Origin: a virus
Length of the DNA stretch: 37,483 bases
Reading direction: 5' to 3' (one strand)
Virus record (IMG/VR): IMGVR_UViG_3300045241_000122
Span: 1 to 37,483 of that record
The position numbers and the translations under genes are program-made. The notes beneath the pieces were generated by a model, which saw only the letters and a list, made by a program, of their open reading frames with translations, did no database searches and had not been told where the DNA came from. This document shows, in pieces, positions 6,964 to 13,628 of this stretch; positions within the stretch are counted from its first letter, which is position 1, and every line of letters begins with the position of its first letter.

Positions 6964-8297
6964 GACCCGCACCTCGCGAGCAGAGGCGCGTCGCCGACGA
7001 TGCGGCGCTGCGCCATTGCGGCATAACCCGGATTCAGCTCGATCAGGATCGCGTCGCGCTGCAGGCGATCGGCTACGAGGCCCGTGGTGCCTGCGCCGGC
7101 GAATGGATCGAGGACCGTGCACGGAACCATAGCCGCGTCGCAGGCGCAGGAAGGCGACCAGCCGAGCGTCACCGATGCCATCACCGGCTTGCCGGATTCG
7201 CCGTGCTCGCGACCGTTGCGATGAATGGTGCCATGGCCGCCATCGCCAGTATCCCACCCATCCGCCATCTTCTGCTTGCGGCCGGTGTCCTGGCGTTCAG
7301 TTTCCCGCACCCACGGCGCCCCGCACTTCGCACAGCATCCCTTGGCGCTCGTCCCCGCCAATATGCACGGCTCGATCAGCGCCGGCGGGAAGGTGGCGAA
7401 ATGCGCCCCCGGATAGGGATACGTCGCGACTTCCCACACAGAACGCTTATTGCGCGTGCTGCTGTGTTTTAGTTTTGCAAGACCATCCCGGATTTCAAAC
7501 CCTGCCTTGCCAGCATTTCGATCGTTGGCGCGATTCCCATCATGGTCGTAGCGATATCCAACGCCGTCCGGCCATTTCGAATCTTCCTTTATCGCCTCCG
7601 CATCGTAGTGATACCGCTCGCTCTTGCTCAGCAAAAACAGGTATTCGTGCGCCTTCGTGCATCGATCCGTCACCGACTCGGGCATTGGATTCGGTTTTGC
7701 CCAAATTATGTCCTGACGCAGATACCAGCCATCGGCTTGGAGGGCGAAGGCGACGCGCCAGGGGATGCCGACGAGGTCTTTGGGCTTGAGGCCATCCACA
7801 GGTGGTCGTGAGCCTTGGGGGCCTGGATTGCCGCTGCCGAGCTTATTGCCCCATCCGCCCGTTAGATTGCGTCCAGCATCGTTGCGGCCTATTGTGCCGC
7901 CACCAGCATAAGAGTCCCCAAGATTTACCCAACAAACTCCATCGCTCCTCAAAACCCGATGCACCTCTCGAAACACGGCCACTATCTGCTCGACATATTC
8001 CTGATAGGTGGATTCGAGGCCAATCTGCACGTCGATGCGGCGGGCGCCACACTTGTCGCAGACATCACGATACTGGTATTTCTGCGTGTCCCCGCTTGTG
8101 ACCTGCTTGATCGATGATTCGCCATTCCCGCCGAGAAAACGCGCATGGTCGCACGCCGGATCGCCGCCCTCCCATTTCGCCGTGCCGTAATCCCGCAGTC
8201 CCCAATAGGGCGGGCTCGTCACCACGCAATGCACGCTTTCGTCCGGCAGTGTCGCCAGCACCTCGCGGCAGTCGCCCCTGATGACGCGCGTGCTCAT
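6960..8297 (-). CDS. DNA adenine-N6 / cytosine-N4 methyltransferase (beta class order)
   Basis: A 445-residue amino-methyltransferase. Motif IV is TSPPYWGLRDYG near residues 27-38, and the SAM-binding motif I (DPFAGAGTTGLVADRLQR) sits near the C-terminus, an order typical of beta-class N4/N6 enzymes. Two Cys pairs (CDKCGARR near 85, CCAKCGAPW near 320) could form zinc knuckles in the target-recognition parts. The start at 8297 is set by the ATGA overlap with the upstream nuclease. It is coupled downstream to the cytosine-5 methyltransferase, so the phage modifies its DNA in two ways. The target sequence is not predictable. Confidence 0.9.
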   Translation of the reverse strand: MSTRVIRGDCREVLATLPDESVHCVVTSPPYWGLRDYGTAKWEGGDPACDHARFLGGNGESSIKQVTSGDTQKYQYRDVCDKCGARRIDVQIGLESTYQEYVEQIVAVFREVHRVLRSDGVCWVNLGDSYAGGGTIGRNDAGRNLTGGWGNKLGSGNPGPQGSRPPVDGLKPKDLVGIPWRVAFALQADGWYLRQDIIWAKPNPMPESVTDRCTKAHEYLFLLSKSERYHYDAEAIKEDSKWPDGVGYRYDHDGNRANDRNAGKAGFEIRDGLAKLKHSSTRNKRSVWEVATYPYPGAHFATFPPALIEPCILAGTSAKGCCAKCGAPWVRETERQDTGRKQKMADGWDTGDGGHGTIHRNGREHGESGKPVMASVTLGWSPSCACDAAMVPCTVLDPFAGAGTTGLVADRLQRDAILIELNPGYAAMAQRRIVGDAPLLARCGS

Positions 8298-8707
8298 TGC
8301 GCTCTGACTTCCGTTCTCACCGCGCCCCAGCATTTGAGAATGTTGACCGCGGCATCAAACCGATCGGTCCATTCAAACGGCACCTTGTGTTCCCGGCACC
8401 ATTCGCCGAAATCGATCTGGACGTCGGACAGGGTCTCGCCCTTGCGCTTCAGCTCGAGAAAATGCGCCATGCCCGCCGGGCTCATCAGGATGAAGTCCGC
8501 CCATCCACGCTGCACGCCCATGCGCTTCAGACGCGCTGCGGTCGCCGGCCGCCGGTATTCGCCGAACGGCAGATGGGTCCAGCGCCAGCCGGGCACGCAC
8601 CATCTGGTCAGAATGTCGGCGACCATGCAGTGCAGGGCGATCTCGCGCGCCGGCGGCGCCTTGCGCACGCGCTTGGTGAACAGGTCGCGCTGCCCGAGGC
8701 GGATCAT
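8294..8707 (-). CDS. VRR-NUC-type nuclease (PD-(D/E)xK fold)
   Basis: A 137-residue protein taken from ATG 8707 (overlaps the upstream stop, ATGA). It has the compact VRR-NUC pattern: an N-terminal helix, RMGVQRGWADFILMSP with the catalytic Asp, then MAHFLELKRKGETLSDVQ with the E-x-K pair, then a helix with DFGEWC. Stand-alone VRR-NUC proteins in phages act as structure-specific or Holliday-junction nucleases. Its neighbours are the methyltransferases and the ParB-like gene, consistent with replication or recombination. Catalytic residues appear intact. Confidence 0.8.
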   Translation of the reverse strand: MIRLGQRDLFTKRVRKAPPAREIALHCMVADILTRWCVPGWRWTHLPFGEYRRPATAARLKRMGVQRGWADFILMSPAGMAHFLELKRKGETLSDVQIDFGEWCREHKVPFEWTDRFDAAVNILKCWGAVRTEVRAQ

Positions 8708-8898
8708 GGCTTCGGCTCCCGCATCTGGCATTCGCAGAGCCAGGCCATGCCGACCGACCATTCGCGGTGCGCGCCTCCGATGTCGAACGCCACCATCCAG
8801 CCGCATCGCAGGAAGGCGTCGACACGCTCATGGCGCACATAGCGGACCCAGCGGACGGGGCTCTCGGTCATTGCGGCCCCCCAGGGGACGAGGATCAT
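8704..8898 (-). CDS. Small conserved-type phage protein (RYVRHERVDAF motif)
   Basis: A 64-residue protein with VRWVRYVRHERVDAFLRCGW followed by MVAFDIGGAHREWSVGMAWL and a Cys pair, CEC, near the end. I recall similar short proteins in rhizobial prophages without a known function. Both ends overlap neighbours by ATGA (8704-8707 and 8895-8898). An internal ATG at codon 10 is an alternative start, because the first nine residues look unconstrained. Confidence 0.6.
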   Translation of the reverse strand: MILVPWGAAMTESPVRWVRYVRHERVDAFLRCGWMVAFDIGGAHREWSVGMAWLCECQMREPKP

Positions 8899-9410
8899 TC
8901 GTCAGCCAGTTCACGGAGACGCTTGGAGAGATTGCCTTTGGCGCGTCGGAACGCTTCATCCGCTGCTTTGGCCTCATCATTTGCTTTTGACGAGGCTTGA
9001 GCTGCCTTTCTTAAATGAATTTGAGCGTGTTCGCGCAGATCGGCCACGGTTGCATACTCGAGATCCACCTGCTCGAATGCGGCCGCGGTCCCTCCTGCAG
9101 CCTCATCATCCTCGGTGTCCTCTCCTGTGAAGAACTCCGCTACTGCGCGTGTGAGATATTCAGGGAGATCGAAGCCACCGATCGAAAAAAGATCGGGAGA
9201 TTTTCTGCGGGGCTTGACGCGCCAAGCGCGATCCGATGCTTCGGCGAGCGCCTCGAGATATTTGTCTGGCACCGGACCGTATTTATCGATTATTCTTTTA
9301 CGAAATCCTGTAGCCGATCCTCCTTTGATTTTTTGTTCTGTGAGATACTGTTTCTTCTCAAACTTGAGAAGTTCTTTGAGATTACTGGCGATCATTCCGG
9401 TCACGCTCAA
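8895..9410 (-). CDS. Hypothetical charged protein with C-terminal coiled coil
   Basis: A 171-residue protein. The N-terminal 60 residues are basic and helical (SNLKELLKFEKKQYLTEQKI), the middle is acidic (FTGEDTEDDEAAGGTAAAFE), and the last 50 residues form an Ala/Lys coiled coil (LRKAAQASSKANDEAKAADE). No motif recognised. It lies between the ParB-like gene and the small RYVRH protein, overlapping each by four bases (ATGA), so it is expressed in fixed proportion to them. It could be an adaptor for the ParB-like protein; that is guesswork. Confidence 0.65.
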   Translation of the reverse strand: MSVTGMIASNLKELLKFEKKQYLTEQKIKGGSATGFRKRIIDKYGPVPDKYLEALAEASDRAWRVKPRRKSPDLFSIGGFDLPEYLTRAVAEFFTGEDTEDDEAAGGTAAAFEQVDLEYATVADLREHAQIHLRKAAQASSKANDEAKAADEAFRRAKGNLSKRLRELADE

Positions 9411-10267
9411 TCTCCTCTCGCATATAGCCTCATCAGATTTACAGCAGCCTGCTTGATGGTCGACGCAGGCAGCATCTTCGCCCGCTCACTAAGCTGCTTC
9501 ATAAATTCATGGTCTTGCAGACGTTCTTCGACATCCTGCGCAAATCCTTCATTGGTCCAGGCTTCCAGCCCGCGGCACGCGGCTTCGGTCAGGCGGATCA
9601 GCGTTTCGCGCTTGTTGTCCTCGATGGCTTTTTGTTCGGCTTCGCGCTGATTGAATGCGGCGATTGCTTCGTTGAGCGGCATACGATCTTCATTGACGAG
9701 ATCAGCGAGGTCTTGCGCTTTGGCGCGCAATCTCGCGAGTTGCGCCTCGTTGGTTTCAAGACTCTTGCGTGCCTCTTGAACTTGTTTCAGAGCCTCATCG
9801 AGCGCGACAACACCATCCCGCACGGCGTGTAAGAGTTCAGTGGAATGGCGGCCGACTTGGCGGGCTTGCTGCAATCTACGTATGCTCACTTCTGCAGTTT
9901 CTGCAGAAGTCTTGCCGGCCTCATCCGCCTTGCCTTGGCCGCCAGGATACAGCAGTGCCAGCGCCGCGGCGCGTTCGCCTTTGCTCAGGTCGCGCCGCGC
10001 GCTCCGCGATTTTACGAACGCCCGGACCTCGTCATCGTTTTCAAATTCGATTGTTTCATATCGCGGTTTGACGCCGGCGACCTCGCAGGCGCGCAGGCGA
10101 TTTCGCCCATCAACGAGAACCTTGGCGGCGTCGTAACCGTTGATCTTGCCGAGCGTGATCGCATCGCGCAGGCCATTAGTTTTGATGTCCTCGGCCAGAT
10201 CGGCGAGTTCATCGTCGCGCATCAGGCGGAAACATTCGGCCGCGGGATGTACCTTGAGCGCTTCCAT
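9407..10267 (-). CDS. ParB/Spo0J-like N-terminal domain protein
   Basis: A 286-residue protein. Residues 1-95 are the ParB N-terminal domain: VHPAAECFRLMRDDELADLA, the nucleotide-binding VLVDGRNRLRAC box (about 51-62), then SARRDLSKGERAAALALLYP. A likely HTH region follows (SAETAEVSIRRLQQARQVGR, about 120-140). The C-terminal 130 residues are coiled coil. Chromosomal and plasmid ParB proteins bind CTP and palindromic parS sites. No parA gene accompanies it here, so canonical partition is doubtful; a regulatory or replication role is more likely. The gene carries a perfect 10-bp inverted repeat (9888-9910). Confidence 0.85.
   Translation of the reverse strand: MEALKVHPAAECFRLMRDDELADLAEDIKTNGLRDAITLGKINGYDAAKVLVDGRNRLRACEVAGVKPRYETIEFENDDEVRAFVKSRSARRDLSKGERAAALALLYPGGQGKADEAGKTSAETAEVSIRRLQQARQVGRHSTELLHAVRDGVVALDEALKQVQEARKSLETNEAQLARLRAKAQDLADLVNEDRMPLNEAIAAFNQREAEQKAIEDNKRETLIRLTEAACRGLEAWTNEGFAQDVEERLQDHEFMKQLSERAKMLPASTIKQAAVNLMRLYARGD
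9888..9910. repeat. Perfect 10-bp inverted repeat inside the ParB-like gene
   Basis: ACTTCTGCAG-TTT-CTGCAGAAGT, 23 bp with no mismatch in the arms, located in the part of the ParB-like gene that encodes the segment before its HTH. ParB proteins bind palindromic sites that are often within or next to their own gene. Part of the symmetry comes from a coding repeat (SAETAE), so chance is a real alternative. Confidence 0.4.
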
Positions 10268-10279
10268 GGCGCGCCCCCA

Positions 10280-10720
10280 TTAACCGAGCCCTTGCAGGGG
10301 CCCACTTTGAACGCCCCCGCCGTCCGCCCGCCGGGTCCGCCCCATGGCGCGGTCGCGTTCCAGGGCGACGATGCCGAGCGGCAGGTCGTCCAGCCCGGGG
10401 ATGGCGTCGTCGAGCAGCTCGTAGTTGGCCCGGTCGTCGTCCTCCAGCTCGCTTTCCAGCTGGGCGGCCTTGCGCAGGTGCTGGCGCGTCTTGACCTTGA
10501 CCTTGAGCGCCTTCCTGCGAATGCCGGCCTCCTTGGCCTCGTCGAGCACCTGCCGGATCGCCTCGTGGATCGGCTTGCAGCGGAGCATGTAGTCAGATTT
10601 TTCTGATGCGAGATCGGCATTTAGGCTCTCGATCCGCTCAACGAAGCTGGTCGCGGCGTCGTGGTCGAGGCCGTTGGTCAGATTGACGTCGTGGTCCGGG
10701 CCGTTGGTGTGCTCTTGCAT
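10280..10720 (-). CDS. GapR-like (DUF2312-like) coiled-coil protein
   Basis: A 146-residue protein. Residues 24-85 resemble the GapR/DUF2312 core: FVERIESLNADLASEKSDYM, a helix, then IRQVLDEAKEAGIRRKALKV and VKTRQ. Relative to host GapR it seems to carry an insertion of about 12 residues with RCKPIHEA. The C-terminal region is acidic and then Gly/Arg-rich. GapR binds overtwisted AT-rich DNA and promotes replication in alphaproteobacteria; a phage copy next to replication genes could recruit or mimic that. It is the second leftward early gene after cro, with operator B 82 bases upstream of its start. Family assignment is moderate. Confidence 0.6.
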   Translation of the reverse strand: MQEHTNGPDHDVNLTNGLDHDAATSFVERIESLNADLASEKSDYMLRCKPIHEAIRQVLDEAKEAGIRRKALKVKVKTRQHLRKAAQLESELEDDDRANYELLDDAIPGLDDLPLGIVALERDRAMGRTRRADGGGVQSGPLQGLG

Positions 10721-10801
10721 GGCGTACTCCCGTGGCGCGACGCCGGGGCGGCTGCCGCGCGATTTTACCGCTGTTGCTTGCGCATTTCCTCCGCCCCTGG
10801 A

Positions 10802-10817
10802 TTAAGCCCAGCTTGAC
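10802..10817. promoter_or_regulatory. Operator B, upstream of the GapR-like gene
   Basis: TTAAGC-CCA-GCTTGA (10802-10816) followed by C. Same 6-3-6 inverted repeat as operators A, D and E, with one mismatch between arms. It lies in the 115-base gap between the end of cro and the start of the GapR-like gene, so it may control internal re-initiation of the leftward operon. Confidence 0.5.
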
Positions 10818-10835
10818 AAATCAGGCGGCGTGATA

Positions 10836-11084
10836 TTAGGAACTCGACGGAACCGGCCGGCGCTTCGATGTCGGCGGCGGGTAGAAATCCGGTCGGATGA
10901 GGTAAGGCTTGATGCCCATGACTTTCGCAACGGCAAGCACACGGTCACGCGGCACTTGGCGCCATTGCCAAATGGCTTGTCGCGTGACGCCACACACCGC
11001 CATGATCTCGTTGACGATGGCCGGCGTCGCGCGGATCAGGCGCACCGTCTCGTCGATGCCCGCTGCTTTGGTCTGGGCGTCCAC
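10836..11084 (-). CDS. cro: Cro/YdaS-type repressor
   Basis: An 82-residue DNA-binding protein. Residues 10-60 form a Cro-like HTH (VRLIRATPAIVNEIMAVCGV then TRQAIWQWRQVPRDRVLAVA), followed by KPYLIRPDFYPP, a tail typical of YdaS/Cro proteins. The start is a GTG at 11084 behind a strong GGAGGGG. It is divergent from the S24 repressor across a 100-base operator region, the standard immunity arrangement. It should repress cI expression and commit to the lytic programme; the name is by position and fold, not by orthology. Confidence 0.85.
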   Translation of the reverse strand: MDAQTKAAGIDETVRLIRATPAIVNEIMAVCGVTRQAIWQWRQVPRDRVLAVAKVMGIKPYLIRPDFYPPPTSKRRPVPSSS

Positions 11085-11113
11085 GACTTACCCCTCCGAT
11101 CAGAATTTTGGAA

Positions 11114-11171
11114 CTTGACAGTTAAGCGCCGCTTGCCGGCGCCCGTCAAGCGTCAAGCGTGCCCGTTAAGC
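11114..11171. promoter_or_regulatory. cI-cro operator/promoter region with repeated GTYAAGC half-sites
   Basis: Within 58 bases there are GTTAAGC at 11121 and 11165, tandem GTCAAGC at 11145 and 11152, and an inverted CTTGAC at 11114. TTAAGC-GCC-GCTTGC (11122-11136) forms a full 6-3-6 site. Leftward, TTGACG (11149-11144) and CTTAAC (11126-11121) at 17-base spacing are a plausible cro promoter overlapped by the half-sites. It is the densest cluster of the motif in the window. Confidence 0.6.
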
Positions 11172-11184
11172 AGGAGATCAAGCC

Positions 11185-11979
11185 GTGCTTTACAGGGAAG
11201 ACGAAATTCGGTTTAGGAATCAGGACGGGAGCCAATTGGGCATGCTTGAACCGACGACGGCTGAGATGACGACAACGATCGGGCATCGTTTGCGCCTAGT
11301 GCGCGAGGCGCGCGGGCTGACCCCGGGGGACGTAGCTGCCGCCTGCGAGGTCTCGCGGCAGGCCGTATCCCAATGGGAAGCCGACAAATACAGCCCCAAC
11401 ATCGCAAATCTGGAGAAAGCCGCGGCGCGGCTCAGCGTTTCCCTCGAATGGCTGCGAACTGGGCGTGGGGCCCCGCCCAATCTGCGCCCCATCATGCCGG
11501 TGGCCGGCCGGGCAGCCGAAGAGCCGGCCGCGGCCGCAGAGCCCAAGGCCAAGCCGATGCCGCCGCCAGTCCCGCCCTATCCCGACATGATCCCGGAACA
11601 ATCGATGGGCATCGGTTCCGGGCCGCTCCTCCTCGACGGGCGCATCCACGACTGGTGGAAGCTGCCGCCCGGGTACGTGCACGAGACGTTGCGCACCTCG
11701 CCGCCATACCTGGTCGTGCTGCGCGTGCTCTCCGACAGCATGGAACCGGTAATAAAATTGCACGACCACGTCATCATCGACCGCGGCGAGGTGGTGCCGG
11801 TCGACGGGAAAATATACGCCGTCGACAACGGAACCAGCGTGATCCTGCGCCGCATCTTCCTCGCCGGCGACAAGGTGATCTTGCGTTCCGACCGCGATCC
11901 AGACAAGGACGTGATCGAAATCTTGCGCGACGACGTGCGCATCATCGGGCGTTGCGTGGCCGCTATCGTGGTGACCTGA
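11185..11979 (+). CDS. cI: Phage repressor, HTH plus S24 (LexA/CI-type) domain
   Basis: A 264-residue CI-like repressor. The GTG start at 11185 has AGGAG eight bases upstream; ATGs at 11242 and 11266 are possible. HTH at about residues 30-82 (LVREARGLTPGDVAAACEVS then RQAVSQWEADKYSPNIANLE). A Pro/Ala-rich linker (110-140) precedes the S24 domain (about 165-264) with the nucleophile Ser185 in SDSMEP. The residue aligned with the LexA general-base Lys156 is Arg222 (SVILRRIF), and I see no Ala-Gly or Cys-Gly bond 30-40 residues before Ser185. DNA-damage-driven self-cleavage may therefore be weak or absent. It maintains lysogeny and probably acts at the dispersed operators. Confidence 0.9.
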   Translation: MLYREDEIRFRNQDGSQLGMLEPTTAEMTTTIGHRLRLVREARGLTPGDVAAACEVSRQAVSQWEADKYSPNIANLEKAAARLSVSLEWLRTGRGAPPNLRPIMPVAGRAAEEPAAAAEPKAKPMPPPVPPYPDMIPEQSMGIGSGPLLLDGRIHDWWKLPPGYVHETLRTSPPYLVVLRVLSDSMEPVIKLHDHVIIDRGEVVPVDGKIYAVDNGTSVILRRIFLAGDKVILRSDRDPDKDVIEILRDDVRIIGRCVAAIVVT

Positions 11980-12059
11980 AAAAAATCTCGGCGCCCTCTA
12001 ACCATTAGTCCAACAAGCGACATTCGGCGGCCACGTGCCGCCGTCTTGCTTTCCCCAGC

Positions 12060-12112
12060 TTGCGCGTAGCTTGACGACCTCGTTAAGGTGCTCTTAACTG
12101 CTTGCATCAAGC
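12060..12112 (+). promoter_or_regulatory. Probable promoter/operator of the rightward recombination operon
   Basis: TTGACG (12071-12076) is followed 17 bases later by TTAACT (12094-12099). The -35 lies in a degenerate operator (TTGCGC-GTA-GCTTGA, 12060-12074), and GTTAAG-GTGCT-CTTAAC (12082-12098) plus TCAAGC half-sites surround the -10. The first gene starts at 12135. Confidence 0.45.
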
Positions 12113-12134
12113 TCAAGCAGGGAGGACGAGAAGC

Positions 12135-12338
12135 ATGGGTGACGCCGAGCGCGACCGGGTGCGGAACGACGCAGTGCAATTAGCCACCGCCGCGCTGCAA
12201 GACGCCCGACGGGCCGGCGCTTTCGACATTGTCGCTTCATCCCTGCTGATCGCGATCTGCGCGTTGGTCCGTCGCGAGATCGGCGACGACGCGCTCGCCG
12301 ATCTGCTCACCCTCGCAATGCTGGGGGATTGCGCGTGA
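12135..12338 (+). CDS. Small Ala-rich helical protein
   Basis: A 67-residue protein from ATG 12135, with GGAGG at 12121. It is almost wholly helical (DAVQLATAALQDARRAGAFD then IVASSLLIAICALVRREIGD), with a moderately hydrophobic middle that could be a buried helix rather than a membrane span. First gene of the rightward operon; its stop overlaps the GTG start of the exonuclease. No family recognised. Confidence 0.6.
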   Translation: MGDAERDRVRNDAVQLATAALQDARRAGAFDIVASSLLIAICALVRREIGDDALADLLTLAMLGDCA

Positions 12339-13288
12339 TCGAAAAGTTCGACATCACCGGGCGCCACAAACAATGGCTTGGCCTTCGGCAGAATGATTGC
12401 ACTGCAAGTGCAATAGGCGCACTTGTTCACGTCCACCCCTACATCTCTGAGCTTGCCCTCTATCTTCTGAAGGCCGGCATTCTGCCGGAGGACCCGGAGG
12501 AGACCGCGCCAATGCGCCGCGGCAGACTACTGGAATCGGTAGCCGTGCAAATACTCCGCGAAGATCATCCGAATTGGACAATACAATATCCCGTTGGTTT
12601 ATATTTCCGCGATCCAGAGGCTCGGATCGGCTGCACACCAGATTGCCTTGTGACGGATGAAAACGGGAAATGCGGCGCCATTCAAATAAAAAGTGTAGCG
12701 CAGCCTAATTTCAAACGCCAGTGGCGTGAGGATGACGGCACGTTCTCGCCACCGCTCCATGTTGTCCTTCAGGCTCTCATTGAGGGAACCCTCACCGGCG
12801 CAGATTGGGTCGCGGTCGCACCGCTGGTGATCGGCTTTGGCGTAGAACTCCCATTAATCGACATCCCACTTCACGCCGGCGCCTTCGCTCGCATCAAAGA
12901 AGAGGTGGCGAAGTTTTGGGATCGCGTCGCGCGGAAGGACCCTCCGCCAGCTGACTACGCTCGGGATAGCAAACTGATTGCAAAACTATTCCCAGAAAGC
13001 GACGGGCACATTATCGATCTGTCATCCGATAATATGCTTCCGGAACTCGCCGTCCAGGATCGCGCTTTGGCTGACGAGATAAAGGAACGGAAAGAACGTC
13101 GCGACGCCATCAAGAGCGAAATCTTGATGAAGCTCGGGACGGCCTCAGGCGCGACGTTTCAGGGTGGTCGCATCACAGCGAACACCGTTCACCGCAAAGC
13201 CTATACCGTCGCTGCAACCGCATATCGAGATCTGCGCATAAAGCTCGAAGATCAGGGAGGACTGCACCATGGAAGTGAAATGCATTGA
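12335..13288 (+). CDS. YqaJ-type viral recombinase exonuclease
   Basis: A 317-residue exonuclease of the YqaJ/lambda-exo type. Start taken at GTG 12335 (GTGA overlap with the previous stop); a TTG two codons earlier is possible. An N-terminal RQNDCTASAIGALVHVHPY stretch is the usual YqaJ entry (the R-x-x-xTAS type), and the nuclease core is RIGCTPDCLVTDENGKCGAI followed by QIKSV. The metal-binding Asp is present, but the usual E-x-K pair reads Q-x-K. The C-terminal 90 residues are helical (EIKERKERRDAIKSEILMKL). It degrades one strand to give the partner RecT (two genes downstream) single-stranded DNA. Confidence 0.85.
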   Translation: MIEKFDITGRHKQWLGLRQNDCTASAIGALVHVHPYISELALYLLKAGILPEDPEETAPMRRGRLLESVAVQILREDHPNWTIQYPVGLYFRDPEARIGCTPDCLVTDENGKCGAIQIKSVAQPNFKRQWREDDGTFSPPLHVVLQALIEGTLTGADWVAVAPLVIGFGVELPLIDIPLHAGAFARIKEEVAKFWDRVARKDPPPADYARDSKLIAKLFPESDGHIIDLSSDNMLPELAVQDRALADEIKERKERRDAIKSEILMKLGTASGATFQGGRITANTVHRKAYTVAATAYRDLRIKLEDQGGLHHGSEMH

Positions 13289-13628
13289 AATCCGTGACCA
13301 TAATACTTTCATCCCGGTTATTTGCATCCGCCCGGTTCCGACGAACGCAGAACAGCGATACTTGCTGCGTCGCGATGGGTATCGCGGGGATGCGACGGAG
13401 CGCTGCATCATCATGATCGACGCGCAGTGCCGCGGCGTTTCTTACGATCCCTATGACTGGCAGGACGATACTAGAACCAAGCCAGTTACTAGAACCAAGC
13501 CAGTGGCGCACAATTTCATCGCAGAGCATTGGGACGAGCTGCGGGACGGCGACGTCGTGGACGTCGCGTTCATTCTCGGCGAAGCCGAAGAAAGAAAGAT
13601 CAGCGAGCGCGAAGAGTATCCAGCATGA
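13269..13628 (+). CDS. Hypothetical phage protein between exonuclease and RecT
   Basis: A 119-residue protein. The first 60 residues form a likely beta-rich domain (VKCIEIRDHNTFIPVICIRP then AEQRYLLRRDGYRG) of a type often found beside recombination genes in rhizobial prophages; I know of no function. The middle contains an exact in-frame 17-base duplication encoding TRTKPV twice. The C-terminus is acidic. It overlaps the exonuclease end by 20 bases and RecT by ATGA (13625-13628). Confidence 0.65.
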   Translation: MEVKCIEIRDHNTFIPVICIRPVPTNAEQRYLLRRDGYRGDATERCIIMIDAQCRGVSYDPYDWQDDTRTKPVTRTKPVAHNFIAEHWDELRDGDVVDVAFILGEAEERKISEREEYPA

